Origin: Halomonas cupida
GTDB taxonomy: Bacteria; Pseudomonadota; Gammaproteobacteria; Pseudomonadales; Halomonadaceae
Length of the DNA stretch: 64,000 nt
NCBI RefSeq assembly: GCF_900142755.1
Contig: NZ_FRCA01000001.1
Span: 755,281 to 819,280 of the forward strand
Direction: 5' to 3'
Shown piece by piece: positions 16,294-25,434 of the stretch. Made by a program: the position numbers and the translations under genes. The notes under the pieces are model-generated. The model saw only the letters and a program-made list of their open reading frames with translations. It did not search any database and was not told the DNA's origin. Position 1 is the stretch's first letter. Each line of letters opens with the position of its first letter.

Positions 16294-18867
16294 ATGGATC
16301 TGCCTGCCGACGTTCACAACGAATCTCACTTGCCTATCGAGTCCCGCCTGCCGGCGCTGAGCGATGCTCTGGCACACAGTAGCCGCGTCATGCTGGTGGC
16401 CGAGCCCGGTGCCGGCAAGACCACCCGGGTGCCTCTGGCATTGCTGGACAGCGACTGGTGCCGCGGCGAGAACGGCAAGGGGCGCTTGCTGCTGCTGGAG
16501 CCTCGTCGAGTGGCGGCGCGTCTGGCGGCAGGCCACATGGCCGCGCAACTGGGTGAGGAGGTTGGTGGGCGTGTCGGTTATCGCATGCGTGGAGAAAGTC
16601 GCGTCAGCGGGGATACTCGGCTGGAAGTGGTCACTCAGGGCGTGTTGACACGCATGTTGCAGGACGACCCGATGCTGGAAGGGGTGACCGGAATCATCTT
16701 CGATGAATTCCATGAGCGCAGTCTTGAGGCCGATCTTGGCCTGGCGTTGGCACTGGATGTCCAGCAGGGCCTGCGGGAGGATCTGCGCCTGCTGGTGATG
16801 TCGGCGACCCTGGATGTCGTGGCCGTCAAGTCAGTGCTCGGAGAGGCGACACCCTTGATCGAGTGCCCCGGTCGCCAGTTTCCTGTTGAAACCCACTATC
16901 GGCCTCAGCGCAGCCGTGTCGAGGCTGCAGAACACCAGACACGTGTGGTGACGGAAGCGCTCGCCCACGATGGCGATGTGTTGGTGATTCTGCCCGGTGT
17001 GGCAGAGATTGAGCGACTTCAACGCACCTTGAATCAACAACATCCAGAGCTGACCGTGCTGCCACTGCATGGGCGAATGACACTGGATGCCCAGCGACGT
17101 GCTCTGCGTCCGCTGGAGAAGAGGGCAGCAGACGGGAAGGGGCAGCGAAAGGTTGTATTGGCCACCGCCATTGCCGAATCCAGCGTGACGGTGGACGGTG
17201 TGCGTACGGTCATCGATGCCGGATTTGAGCGGGTGCCTGTCTTCCAACCCCGCAGCGGTATGACCCGTCTTGAAACCCGTCGTGTCAATCGCGCCAGTGC
17301 CGATCAGCGTCGCGGACGAGCCGGCCGTCAGGCGGAAGGCTACTGCTACCGGCTGTGGGCCGAGGAGCAGCCGCTGATTCCTCACGGTGAGCCGGAGATC
17401 CGCCAGGCGGATCTGGCTTCACTGGCCTTTGAGCTGGCGCGCTGGGGGGTTGCCGATCCCGGTATGCTGAGCTGGGTCACCGCGCCGGCACCGGCTGCCT
17501 GGCAGGTGGCAAGGCAGCAGTTGCAGAGACTCGGGCTGGTCAATGCCGACGGTGGTCTCAGCCGCCTCGGTCGCAGTGCAGGCCGCTGGCCGACCTCACC
17601 ACCTGTTGCCGTGATGCTGGAACGAGCCCTTGAGCAGAGCCGTGAAGCGCTTGTCACAGCCTGCGGGATTGCCGCCTGGTTGGAAGGTCGCAGTGACGGG
17701 AGCTCCCGTGACCTGGACAGCTGCCTCGCCGAGCTGTGGTTGTGGCATGAGAAGGGACAGGCGCGGGAGCGAGCGGGGCAATGGTGGCGTGACCTGAAGC
17801 GACTGGCACGTGTCGTGGGTCGCGACCTCTCCAGCCGTGGACAGTTGCCATCGGCGCCGTTGTTGATGCATGCCTGGCCCGAGCGTGTTGCCCAGCGCGT
17901 GGCACCAGGACGCTTTCGCCTGGCAGGTGGCGGTATGGCTCGACTCCCCGAGAATCTGCCGCTGGCCCATGCCGATCTGCTGTTGGTGGTGGACACCGAC
18001 GGCGACCCTCGGGAGGCCATGATTCGGCGTGCTGCGCGTCTTGAGCTCGCCGATCTCCAGGCGGCCTTCCCCGAGACCCTGGAGTGGCGCGAAAGCGTGG
18101 AATGGTGTGATCAGCAGAAACGACTGATTGGCGAACGGGTGCGTGGGCTTGGTGCCGTGGTTCTCGAACGGCGCCCTCTGGAGGGGCCTCCCAGCGCCGA
18201 GGCTCGCCGCGGGGCCCTGGTGCAGGCGCTGGTACGCGAGCCACGACTGCCTCTGGATTCGTCAGCCGAAATGCTACGCGCGCGAGTACAGTTGTTGCGC
18301 GCCGAACATGATGAACGCTGGCCTGACCTGACCGACGATGGGCTACGCGCACAGCTGGATGAGTGGCTGGGCCCGCATCTGGAGAACCTGTCGCGGTTTG
18401 ACCAGTTGCGGGACTTGCCGTGGACGGAACTGTTGCGCCAATTGATCCCCTGGCAACTGGTCTCTCGCCTCGATGAATTGGCACCGCTCCGCATGACGTT
18501 GCCCAGTGGTGATAGCGCGGCGTTGCGTTATGACATCGAAGCGGTCACGGAGAGTGGAGAAGCCAGCCTGGAACAGGGCCAAGAGCAGGGCAGGACCCGG
18601 GTGGTACCGGTACTGGCGGCCAAGTTGCAGGCCCTGCTGGGATGGCGGGAAACACCACGTATCGTCGACGGGCGCGTCGCAGTACGTGTAGAACTGCTGT
18701 CACCGGCGCGGCGTCCTCTGGCGCGAACCATGGATCTGGAAAGCTTCTGGCGCAATGTCTACCCGGAGGTTCGCAAGGAGATGCGCGGCCGTTACGCGAA
18801 GCACCCCTGGCCGGAAGACCCGTTGACCGCCACGCCGACCATGCGCACCAAAGGCCGCGGGCGTTGA
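16294..18867 (+). CDS. hrpB: ATP-dependent RNA helicase HrpB
   Basis: The protein (857 residues from the ATG at 16294; the frame is open to 16150 but the extra N-terminus has no counterpart in the family) is a DExH-box helicase. Motif I AEPGAGKTTRVP, the DEFHERS box, SATLD, and the C-terminal QRRGRAGRQAEG motif VI are present, followed by the HA2 and the HrpB-specific C-terminal domain ending with WPEDP. HrpB is a stand-alone helicase of unclear RNA substrate in E. coli. It is unrelated to the type III HrpB. It stands alone between the permease and glutaminase genes. Confidence 0.93.
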   Translation: MDLPADVHNESHLPIESRLPALSDALAHSSRVMLVAEPGAGKTTRVPLALLDSDWCRGENGKGRLLLLEPRRVAARLAAGHMAAQLGEEVGGRVGYRMRGESRVSGDTRLEVVTQGVLTRMLQDDPMLEGVTGIIFDEFHERSLEADLGLALALDVQQGLREDLRLLVMSATLDVVAVKSVLGEATPLIECPGRQFPVETHYRPQRSRVEAAEHQTRVVTEALAHDGDVLVILPGVAEIERLQRTLNQQHPELTVLPLHGRMTLDAQRRALRPLEKRAADGKGQRKVVLATAIAESSVTVDGVRTVIDAGFERVPVFQPRSGMTRLETRRVNRASADQRRGRAGRQAEGYCYRLWAEEQPLIPHGEPEIRQADLASLAFELARWGVADPGMLSWVTAPAPAAWQVARQQLQRLGLVNADGGLSRLGRSAGRWPTSPPVAVMLERALEQSREALVTACGIAAWLEGRSDGSSRDLDSCLAELWLWHEKGQARERAGQWWRDLKRLARVVGRDLSSRGQLPSAPLLMHAWPERVAQRVAPGRFRLAGGGMARLPENLPLAHADLLLVVDTDGDPREAMIRRAARLELADLQAAFPETLEWRESVEWCDQQKRLIGERVRGLGAVVLERRPLEGPPSAEARRGALVQALVREPRLPLDSSAEMLRARVQLLRAEHDERWPDLTDDGLRAQLDEWLGPHLENLSRFDQLRDLPWTELLRQLIPWQLVSRLDELAPLRMTLPSGDSAALRYDIEAVTESGEASLEQGQEQGRTRVVPVLAAKLQALLGWRETPRIVDGRVAVRVELLSPARRPLARTMDLESFWRNVYPEVRKEMRGRYAKHPWPEDPLTATPTMRTKGRGR

Positions 18868-19002
18868 CAGGTGCTGATGCCGGCGCCACCATCTCGCGTC
18901 CCGGCCCCGCCTGGCAGATGCCGAACACCCATTGCTTAACTGTCTGTTTTCATTCGTCAGGTGGGAGCGTTACCCTCAGTCCTTTTCCATATCGGGAATG
19001 TC

Positions 19003-19911
19003 ATGCTTGAAGCACTGCTGAACACCCTTGATCGTGACGCCAGACAGCAGGAAACCTGGGGTACCGTGGCCAGTTATATTCCCGAGCTGGCCGCTGTCGA
19101 CCCTGCGCAGTTTGCCATCAGTGTCTGTACGGTGGATGGACAGGAGTATCATGCCGGCGACTATCAGGTGCCGTTTTCGATCCAGAGTGTCTCCAAGGTC
19201 TTCACCCTGGCGCTGGCGCTGGGGCGCCTGGGTGATGGGCTCTGGGATCGTGTGGGACGTGAGCCGTCCGGCCGGGCCTTCAACTCCATTGTGCAATTGG
19301 AAGTCGAGGAAGGAATTCCGCGCAATCCCTTCATCAATGCTGGTGCCATCGTCACCACTGATGCGGTGCTTGGGCGTCAGGCGCCTCGCGATACTCTGGG
19401 CGAGATTCTCAGTTTCCTCCGCGAGGCCGCCGGTGACACCAACATCCACATCAACCGCCATGTGGCGCGTTCGGAACAGAAGACCGGTGATCGCAACTAC
19501 TCACTGGCCTATTTCCTGAAGTCCTGCGGTAATCTCTCCAACGACTGTGATCGTGTGCTGGGGACCTATTTTCACCATTGCGCCATCGAGATGACCACGG
19601 TGCAACTGGCCCGGGCGGCACGGTTTCTGTGTGGTGGTTTCAGCCACCAACGGCTGATTGGTATCGAACGGGTGCGTTCCATCAACGCGCTGATGATGAC
19701 CTGTGGCCACTACGACGGGTCGGGAGACTTTGCCTACCGGGTGGGGTTCCCCGGCAAGAGTGGAGTTGGAGGAGGCATCATGGCAGTAGTGCCCAATGTG
19801 GCCTCGATCGCAGTCTGGTCACCAGGGCTGGATCGCTACGGTAACTCGCTGCAGGGCACGGCTGCGCTGGCGCGGCTTTCCCGCGAAACCGGTTGGTCCG
19901 TATTTGCCTGA
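19003..19911 (+). CDS. glsB: glutaminase
   Basis: A 302-residue serine-dependent glutaminase that hydrolyses L-glutamine to glutamate and ammonia. The serine/lysine pair is in FSIQSVSKVF (S62, K65), and the family motifs NPFINAGAI, KSCGNLSNDCD, INALMMTCGHYDGSG and GKSGVGGGI are all present. The start at 19003 gives the usual length; a GTG at 18961 is an unlikely alternative. The stop codon lies inside the first unit of a 13-bp tandem repeat. Confidence 0.95.
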   Translation: MLEALLNTLDRDARQQETWGTVASYIPELAAVDPAQFAISVCTVDGQEYHAGDYQVPFSIQSVSKVFTLALALGRLGDGLWDRVGREPSGRAFNSIVQLEVEEGIPRNPFINAGAIVTTDAVLGRQAPRDTLGEILSFLREAAGDTNIHINRHVARSEQKTGDRNYSLAYFLKSCGNLSNDCDRVLGTYFHHCAIEMTTVQLARAARFLCGGFSHQRLIGIERVRSINALMMTCGHYDGSGDFAYRVGFPGKSGVGGGIMAVVPNVASIAVWSPGLDRYGNSLQGTAALARLSRETGWSVFA

Positions 19912-19972
19912 AATAGGTGCCTGAAATAGGTGCCTGAAATAGGTGCCTGAAATAGGTGCCTGAAATACGTAC
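19908..19972. repeat. 13-bp tandem repeat at the glsB 3' end
   Basis: Four perfect copies of CTGAAATAGGTGC (19908-19959) and one degenerate fifth copy (to 19972). The first copy contains the glutaminase TGA stop. As 13 is not a multiple of 3, the other copies offer no in-frame extension. Copy number may vary between strains. Confidence 0.95.
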
Positions 19973-19998
19973 TTGAGGAGCGAAGGGGCGCTAGCCTG

Positions 19999-20496
19999 AT
20001 GAATGATACAAGTCGAAAGCCCTGTCCCTGTGGAAGCGGAATGGCGTTGGCCGATTGCTGCCAACCGCTCCACGATGGTGCGGTGGCAGGCACACCCGAA
20101 GCCTTGATGCGTTCGCGGTATAGCGCTTTCGCGTTGGGCCGTCACAATTACCTGCTCAACAGTTGGCACTCGACAACGCGCCCTGCGGAATTGAACGCCG
20201 ATGATACCCACTGGGTACGTCTGGAGATCGTCGACCATGGTGTTGATGAAAGTGATGGCGAGCCCCGCGGCCATGTCCACTTTCGCGCCTTCTTTTGTGA
20301 AGGACTTGAGGGGCGTGAAGGACGAGCGGGACGAAGTCGCTGGGGTATGCTGGAAGAGCGTTCACGCTTTCTGCGCGAACAGGGCCACTGGCGTTATGTC
20401 GATGGTCAGCCTCGGGTCAGCAGACTCAAGCCCGGGCGCAATGATGCCTGCCCCTGCGGCAGTGGACGCAAGTTGAAGCAGTGCTGTGGCAACTGA
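19999..20496 (+). CDS. YchJ-family protein with two SEC-C motifs
   Basis: The 165-residue protein begins with a zinc-binding SEC-C motif (CPCGSGMALADCC) and ends with a second one (CPCGSGRKLKQCC), with the YchJ/UPF0225 NTF2-like middle domain between them (PEALMRSRYSAFALG, WVRLEIVDHG). Its biochemical role is unknown. It starts 27 bases after the 13-bp repeat and is followed by the methyltransferase gene. Confidence 0.9.
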   Translation: MNDTSRKPCPCGSGMALADCCQPLHDGAVAGTPEALMRSRYSAFALGRHNYLLNSWHSTTRPAELNADDTHWVRLEIVDHGVDESDGEPRGHVHFRAFFCEGLEGREGRAGRSRWGMLEERSRFLREQGHWRYVDGQPRVSRLKPGRNDACPCGSGRKLKQCCGN

Positions 20497-20529
20497 AGCT
20501 CCGAGATTTCCGACCGAATGGTGAGACCC

Positions 20530-21189
20530 ATGGCCAATGCCCCGACCGACGATCGCCGCCTGTTCAGCCCGTCGACCGCACGCAATCGAGAGCCGATTCA
20601 TGCTGTGCTGGAAGCGTCTCTGGTATCTTCAGCGCGAGTGCTGGAACTGGCCAGCGGCAGCGGTGAACATGCCGTCTATATGGCCGAGCGACACCCTGAT
20701 TGGCGATGGCAACCCAGCGACGTCGATGATGACGCCATCCAGTCGATGGAAGCCTGGCGACGCCATACCGGCCTGAACAATATGCTCGCCCCTCAACGTC
20801 GCGACCTGTTGGAGGCTTGGGTTGATAAGGGGCAGGTTGAGGATAGCCAGGCCGACAACATTGACTCTGACAAACCCTGGGACGCCATGGTGGCCATCAA
20901 CCTTGTCCATATCTCACCCTGGGCGGTCACCGAGCGCCTGATGCTCGCCGCCCAGCGGCACCTGGTCAGCGGTGGTGTGCTATTCCTCTACGGCCCGTAC
21001 CGCAGGGGTGGTGAGCACACCGCACCGAGCAATGCTCAATTCGATGCCTGGCTCAAGGCGAGAGACCCTCGCTGGGGTGTTCGCGACCTTGAGCAGGTCG
21101 TCGCGGAAGCCGCCGACAACGGACTGACGCTCCAGAGTGTCGAGCAACTGCCTGCCAATAACCTTGCTGTTGTCTTTCGCCGCGCCTGA
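20530..21189 (+). CDS. DUF938 SAM-dependent methyltransferase-like protein
   Basis: A 219-residue protein. SPSTARNREPI at the N-terminus and the SAM-binding motif VLELASGSGEHAVYMA are typical of DUF938; INLVHISPW and LFLYGPYRR follow. The start at 20530 (MANAP) is preferred, since GGTGA lies just upstream; an in-frame ATG exists at 20518. Substrate unknown. Confidence 0.85.
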   Translation: MANAPTDDRRLFSPSTARNREPIHAVLEASLVSSARVLELASGSGEHAVYMAERHPDWRWQPSDVDDDAIQSMEAWRRHTGLNNMLAPQRRDLLEAWVDKGQVEDSQADNIDSDKPWDAMVAINLVHISPWAVTERLMLAAQRHLVSGGVLFLYGPYRRGGEHTAPSNAQFDAWLKARDPRWGVRDLEQVVAEAADNGLTLQSVEQLPANNLAVVFRRA

Positions 21190-21205
21190 CCTCCTGCGGC
21201 ACGTG

Positions 21206-21260
21206 GCTGAGCCGACTTTTCGACGCCAGTGGATGTTCGAAGTGATTCAGTCGGCTCAGC
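21206..21260. terminator. 12-bp inverted repeat between convergent genes
   Basis: GCTGAGCCGACT at 21206-21217 and AGTCGGCTCAGC at 21249-21260 are perfect complements with a 31-base loop that can itself fold. The right arm includes the last codons of the epimerase gene. It probably acts as a bidirectional terminator. Confidence 0.6.
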
Positions 21261-22206
21261 TCTGGCCGAGTAACCAGCGCCGATAATCCTCCAGTCCCTC
21301 CCGAATATCGGCGTAGCGGGGAGTGAAGCCCAGATCATCACGCGCGCGCTGGATGTCCAGCGGTGCACCGCGAACGACAAAAGGTCCGGGGCCCAACTGC
21401 ATGTCGCTATCGTAGCCGAGCTGTTCACTGACCAACTCGACGATTCGCTGATGACTCACGGCAACACCGCAGGAGATGTTGTAGTGGCGGTGAGGCACTG
21501 CGGGAGTGTCGAACAGGCGGACAATGCCCTGAGCGGTATCCTCGACGTGAGTCCAGTCGGTGATCTGATCGCGGCCATTGGCCGCATGCACTCCTTTCAG
21601 TCCTTCCAATGGTCCGAACATGGCCTGGTAGACCGCGTGCATATGGGATGGCTTCTTGCCGGGCCCATAGACAAAGAACAGGCGAGCCTGGCGGATGTCC
21701 ATGTCATAGGTCTCGCTGTACTGGTCACCATAGAGCTCACCGGAGATCTTGGTGGCACCGTACAGATCGGTCGCCTTGTAGGGTGTTGTCTCGTGAAGCT
21801 GGCCGCTGGCATCACCGTAGACGGCACCTGAGCTCATGTTGACGATGCGTTTGATGCCAAGCAATCGGCAGGTTTCATAGACATTGAGCGTGCCCATGGC
21901 GTTGATCGAGAGATGCCGAAAGGGGCGTGTCTTGAAGGTTGGCCCAGCGATCACCGACACACCATGGATGACCCCCTCCAGCTCATCCTGGTAACGCAGG
22001 AAGGTCTCGAACAGGGTGTGAGTATCAAGCACGTCGACGGATTCGAGCACGATGTTGTCGCGGACTTCTTCCAGATAGTCGAGGCCCATGCGGTCGAAGT
22101 GGGCGGCCGCCATATCACAGATGATGACCTTGCGGCCTGCTCGTGCAAGGTGTGTGGCGACCCAGGAACCTACGTGGCCGAGGCCACCAGTGATCAATAC
22201 GGCCAT
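21256..22206 (-). CDS. NAD-dependent epimerase/dehydrogenase (SDR extended)
   Basis: A 316-residue extended short-chain dehydrogenase with the Rossmann motif TGGLGHVGSWV at the N-terminus, NMSSGAVYG and the catalytic YGATK. It lies 73 bases after the TRAP large-permease gene on the same strand, suggesting that it acts on the imported sugar or sugar acid. Relatives include UDP-hexose 4-epimerases and D-erythronate-type dehydrogenases; sequence reading alone cannot choose. Confidence 0.8.
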   Translation of the reverse strand: MAVLITGGLGHVGSWVATHLARAGRKVIICDMAAAHFDRMGLDYLEEVRDNIVLESVDVLDTHTLFETFLRYQDELEGVIHGVSVIAGPTFKTRPFRHLSINAMGTLNVYETCRLLGIKRIVNMSSGAVYGDASGQLHETTPYKATDLYGATKISGELYGDQYSETYDMDIRQARLFFVYGPGKKPSHMHAVYQAMFGPLEGLKGVHAANGRDQITDWTHVEDTAQGIVRLFDTPAVPHRHYNISCGVAVSHQRIVELVSEQLGYDSDMQLGPGPFVVRGAPLDIQRARDDLGFTPRYADIREGLEDYRRWLLGQS

Positions 22207-22279
22207 GTGTTGTCTCCTTGCCGGTTTTCGGTAGGGATGAGGCTGGCTGGTGCCTGGGCGACAGCGCAGCGGAAAAGGT

Positions 22280-23578
22280 TCAGTTGAGCAGCAGGTTGGG
22301 CAGGAACATCACGATGGATGGGAACAGGGTGATGACCAGCATGACCAACACCAGCGGGATGTAGAACGGTAGGGTGGCGCGCACCAGGCTCGAGAATGAG
22401 ATATCGGTGATCTTCTGGATCGCGAACAGCACGGTGCCCACCGGTGGTGTTATCAAACCGATCATCAGGTTGAAGATCATCAGTACGCCAAAATGCACGG
22501 GGTCGATACCGTACTGCACCACTACTGGCACCAGCAGCGGTGTCAGCAGAAAGAGTGCCGGAATCGAATCGATGAACAGGCCGATCAGCAGGATAAACAG
22601 GCTCAGCAGCAGCAACAGGATCATTGGCTCGGTGACCGTCGCCAGGAGAAAATCCGCCACCAGCGCAGTCACCTGGTAACGCGCCAGAATCCAGCTGTAG
22701 AGCGCACTGCCGGCGATGATCAACAACAGCGACGAGGTGTCGATAGCAGTATCGCGCAGGATCTTGCCGAACTCCCGCAGCGTGATTGAGCGGTAGACAC
22801 AGAATGAAATGCCCAGGCAATAGAGCAGGGCCACGACAGACGCTTCTGTCGGCGTGAACAAGCCAGACAGGATGCCGACCAGAATGATCACCGGAGTGAG
22901 CATGGGCAGGAAGCCCCGTGCCAGAGCGTGACCGAATTCGGCGAAGGTTGCGCGTGCTCGGGTCGGATAGCCGCGTCGATGGGAAATGATCGCCACCATC
23001 GCCATCAGGCCAAGGCCCATGAACACACCGGGCAGGATCGATCCCAGAAAGATGGCGGCAATCGAGGTATTGGCCAGCGCACCGTAGATCACGGCAGGAA
23101 TGCTGGGTGGAATAATCGGGCCGATGGTGGCGGAGCTTGCGGTAACGGCAGCACTGAAGTCCTCAGGGTAGCCATCGTCCTTCATCGCCTTGATCTCGAC
23201 CGCTCCCAGTCCCCCCGCGTCGGCTACTGCAGATCCGGACATGCCGGCAAACAGCATACTGGCCAATACATTGACGTGTCCCAGACCACCCTTGAGATGT
23301 CCCACTGCACAGCGCGCTACATCAAAGACGCGATCGGAAATTCCAGCAGAATTCATCAGTCTGCCGATCAGCAGGAAGGCGGGTATCGCCAGCAGAGTGA
23401 AGCTGTTGACGCCGTAAAGCGTGCGCTGGGCAATCATCTCCAGAGGGATCTCGGTGAAGCCTCTTGTCCAGGCAAGCACGATGGCCGAGGAGGCGATCAT
23501 GGCAAAGGCGACGGGAACCCCCAGCATCAACAGGACAATCAGCCCGACGAACATGATGGCGAATATTTCCATGGTCAT
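22280..23578 (-). CDS. TRAP transporter large permease (DctM)
   Basis: 432 residues and about 12 hydrophobic segments. DctM signatures include MSGSAVADAGGLGAVEI, SATIGPIIPPSIPAVIYG and the C-terminal LMIGLITPPVGTVLF. It is the sodium-driven transport channel of the TRAP system. Its start overlaps the end of dctQ by 4 bases (ATGA). Confidence 0.95.
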   Translation of the reverse strand: MTMEIFAIMFVGLIVLLMLGVPVAFAMIASSAIVLAWTRGFTEIPLEMIAQRTLYGVNSFTLLAIPAFLLIGRLMNSAGISDRVFDVARCAVGHLKGGLGHVNVLASMLFAGMSGSAVADAGGLGAVEIKAMKDDGYPEDFSAAVTASSATIGPIIPPSIPAVIYGALANTSIAAIFLGSILPGVFMGLGLMAMVAIISHRRGYPTRARATFAEFGHALARGFLPMLTPVIILVGILSGLFTPTEASVVALLYCLGISFCVYRSITLREFGKILRDTAIDTSSLLLIIAGSALYSWILARYQVTALVADFLLATVTEPMILLLLLSLFILLIGLFIDSIPALFLLTPLLVPVVVQYGIDPVHFGVLMIFNLMIGLITPPVGTVLFAIQKITDISFSSLVRATLPFYIPLVLVMLVITLFPSIVMFLPNLLLN

Positions 23579-24102
23579 TCACTCCGCGAGGCGCGATCTG
23601 TCAGTAATGTCCTGCTGGGTTTGCCGAGCAGGCGTGCAATGAGACTCTCCACCAGCATCGCGACCATCAGAGCTGCGGCCAGGAGTTGCATCAGGTACAG
23701 CCAGGCAAAGCTCATGTCGAATGTGCTGGCGAACACACCAGCGGTGCGGCCCATCATGTTGAAGGCACCACCCATGATCATCAGCAGCACCAGGATGCTG
23801 ATCAGGTCGGCGATGACAGCGGCTGCTTGTTGCAGGGATGGCGGCAACAGGTCGGTAACGACGGTGATGCGAATATGCTCCTGATAGCGCAGAGCAAGTA
23901 CCGAGCCCAGAAAGATCTCGGTCAGGAACAGATAGCGGGAGACTTCATCTGTCCAGGGAACGGCGATGCCCAACGCATAACGTGAGATCACCTGAATCGC
24001 CATGACCACCAGCATCATGGTAAATGCGGCCACCACAATGATTGTCAGTAGACGCCAGAGAGTCTGGAAGATGCGGGCAGCAGGAGAGAGCGGCAGCGTC
24101 AT
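23575..24102 (-). CDS. TRAP transporter small permease (DctQ)
   Basis: 175 residues from the start at 24102 (MTLPLSP); four hydrophobic segments and the DctQ motif VMAIQVISRYALGIAVPWTDEVSRY split over TM2. Partner of the large permease immediately downstream. Confidence 0.92.
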   Translation of the reverse strand: MTLPLSPAARIFQTLWRLLTIIVVAAFTMMLVVMAIQVISRYALGIAVPWTDEVSRYLFLTEIFLGSVLALRYQEHIRITVVTDLLPPSLQQAAAVIADLISILVLLMIMGGAFNMMGRTAGVFASTFDMSFAWLYLMQLLAAALMVAMLVESLIARLLGKPSRTLLTDRASRSE

Positions 24103-24190
24103 GATTGAAGCTCCGGGTGATGTCTGCAACAGCGCGTGATATTCAGGGCGGGCGGATGGCGTCCGCCCTGAATGATGGAAAGGTCAGAAG

Positions 24191-25165
24191 CTACTCGATC
24201 AGTGACATGACATAGTCACGTACTGCAGGGTCATAGCCTTTTGCCACTTCCTCTATGGCCGGGCGGGCGGCGGTACGGAAGGCATCCACATCCGGTTCGA
24301 TGATTTCCATGCCTTCCGCCTCGAGCTGGGCGTAGATTTCCTGTTGGCCCTGTTCGACCATTTCATCACCCCACTGGGTGGCTTCGTCGATGGCGTCAAG
24401 CACGATCTGGCGATGCTCGTCCGAGAGACTTTGATAGAAATCCTCGTTCATCAGCCAGTGGAAAAAGGAGTACACGTGCTGGGTGCGATTGATGTAGTCC
24501 TGGACTTCATAGAGCTTGCCGGCCTGAATCAGGTCGACCGGGTTTTCCTGCATATCGATGACCCCCGTCTGCAGCGAGGTGTAGACCTCCGGCCAGGCGA
24601 TCGGGCTGGGCAGGGCACCGATCTGTTCCCAGATGGTGACCCAGGGAGCGATTTCCGGAACACGCAGGCGTACTTCACTGACGTCTGCCGGACTCTGTAC
24701 CGGTTCCTTTGATGTCAGGTTGCGAGGATTACGTGTCGAGAGGCCAACCAGACGCATATTACCGTTGGCGATCAAGTTCTGGTTGAGTGCTTCGCCGGTT
24801 TCACCTTCATAGACCTTGCGTGCCTCGTCGCTGGAGCTGTAGACGAACGGCAGGTCTGCAGCGGCAAACTGAGGTGCGTATAGCGTCATCGGCATGGAAC
24901 CACCCAGTGCGATGGCATATTCGCCATAGCTGGCACCCTCCAGGTGATCACGCTCACCTCCGACCTCGGTGCCCAGTAGCGTGACGGTAATCTCTCCGTC
25001 AGTTTGATCCTCGATGGCTGTCTTCAAGCGCTCGCCGACCTTGAACATGGCGTGGGAAGGGTCGACGTGAATGGCGATGGCCAACTCCTCTGCGTCAGCA
25101 TGGACGCTGGTACCGAGGGACATCAGGCCAGTGAGGGCAAGAGCGGATACAAGGCGTGTTTTCAT
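24191..25165 (-). CDS. TRAP substrate-binding protein (DctP)
   Basis: 324 residues from the start at 25165, which is preceded by GGGAGA. A Sec signal peptide is evident (MKTRLVSALALTGLMSLGTS, then VHADA). DctP motifs include LRVPEIAPWVTIWEQIGA, the ligand arginine region and the AWPEVYTSLQTGVIDMQENP motif. The conserved AxPVPxAxPEVYxALQTG form suggests a carboxylate ligand such as a sugar acid, in agreement with the adjacent LacI-type regulator. Confidence 0.93.
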   Translation of the reverse strand: MKTRLVSALALTGLMSLGTSVHADAEELAIAIHVDPSHAMFKVGERLKTAIEDQTDGEITVTLLGTEVGGERDHLEGASYGEYAIALGGSMPMTLYAPQFAAADLPFVYSSSDEARKVYEGETGEALNQNLIANGNMRLVGLSTRNPRNLTSKEPVQSPADVSEVRLRVPEIAPWVTIWEQIGALPSPIAWPEVYTSLQTGVIDMQENPVDLIQAGKLYEVQDYINRTQHVYSFFHWLMNEDFYQSLSDEHRQIVLDAIDEATQWGDEMVEQGQQEIYAQLEAEGMEIIEPDVDAFRTAARPAIEEVAKGYDPAVRDYVMSLIE

Positions 25166-25318
25166 TGTTGTCTCCCAATCGCGGGATGGAGTGTCCGGCC
25201 CATGGTGCGGGCCATGGGTAGGCACAATCTGGCGGTGATGGCTGGAACTGGGCAGGCAGTACACCTTGTATATTCCAACGGATCACCATCGCTTCGATGA
25301 AAAGCTAGCAGGGGATTT

Positions 25319-25354
25319 ATGGTAGCGCTACCATTTCGATGGTAGCGCTACCAC
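25319..25354. promoter_or_regulatory. twin LacI/GntR-type operators
   Basis: ATGGTAGCGCTACCAT (25319-25334) is a perfect 16-bp palindrome, and the same core TGGTAGCGCTACCA recurs at 25340-25353. Their centres are exactly 20 bp apart, about two helical turns, so two dimers would bind on one face. The pair lies between the TRAP operon and the divergent lacI-type gene. Confidence 0.9.
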
Positions 25355-25434
25355 TACTTTGGTATTGGGTTACACTGGCGGCATACAGCCGAGGCATCAT
25401 GGCCGGCCCAACGTAGACAGGGGAATGAGTATCC

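Noticed and set aside
22928..23884. 318-codon plus-strand open frame in the TRAP permease genes
   Set aside because: Antisense across the dctM/dctQ junction; the translation is His/Gly-rich with no domain.
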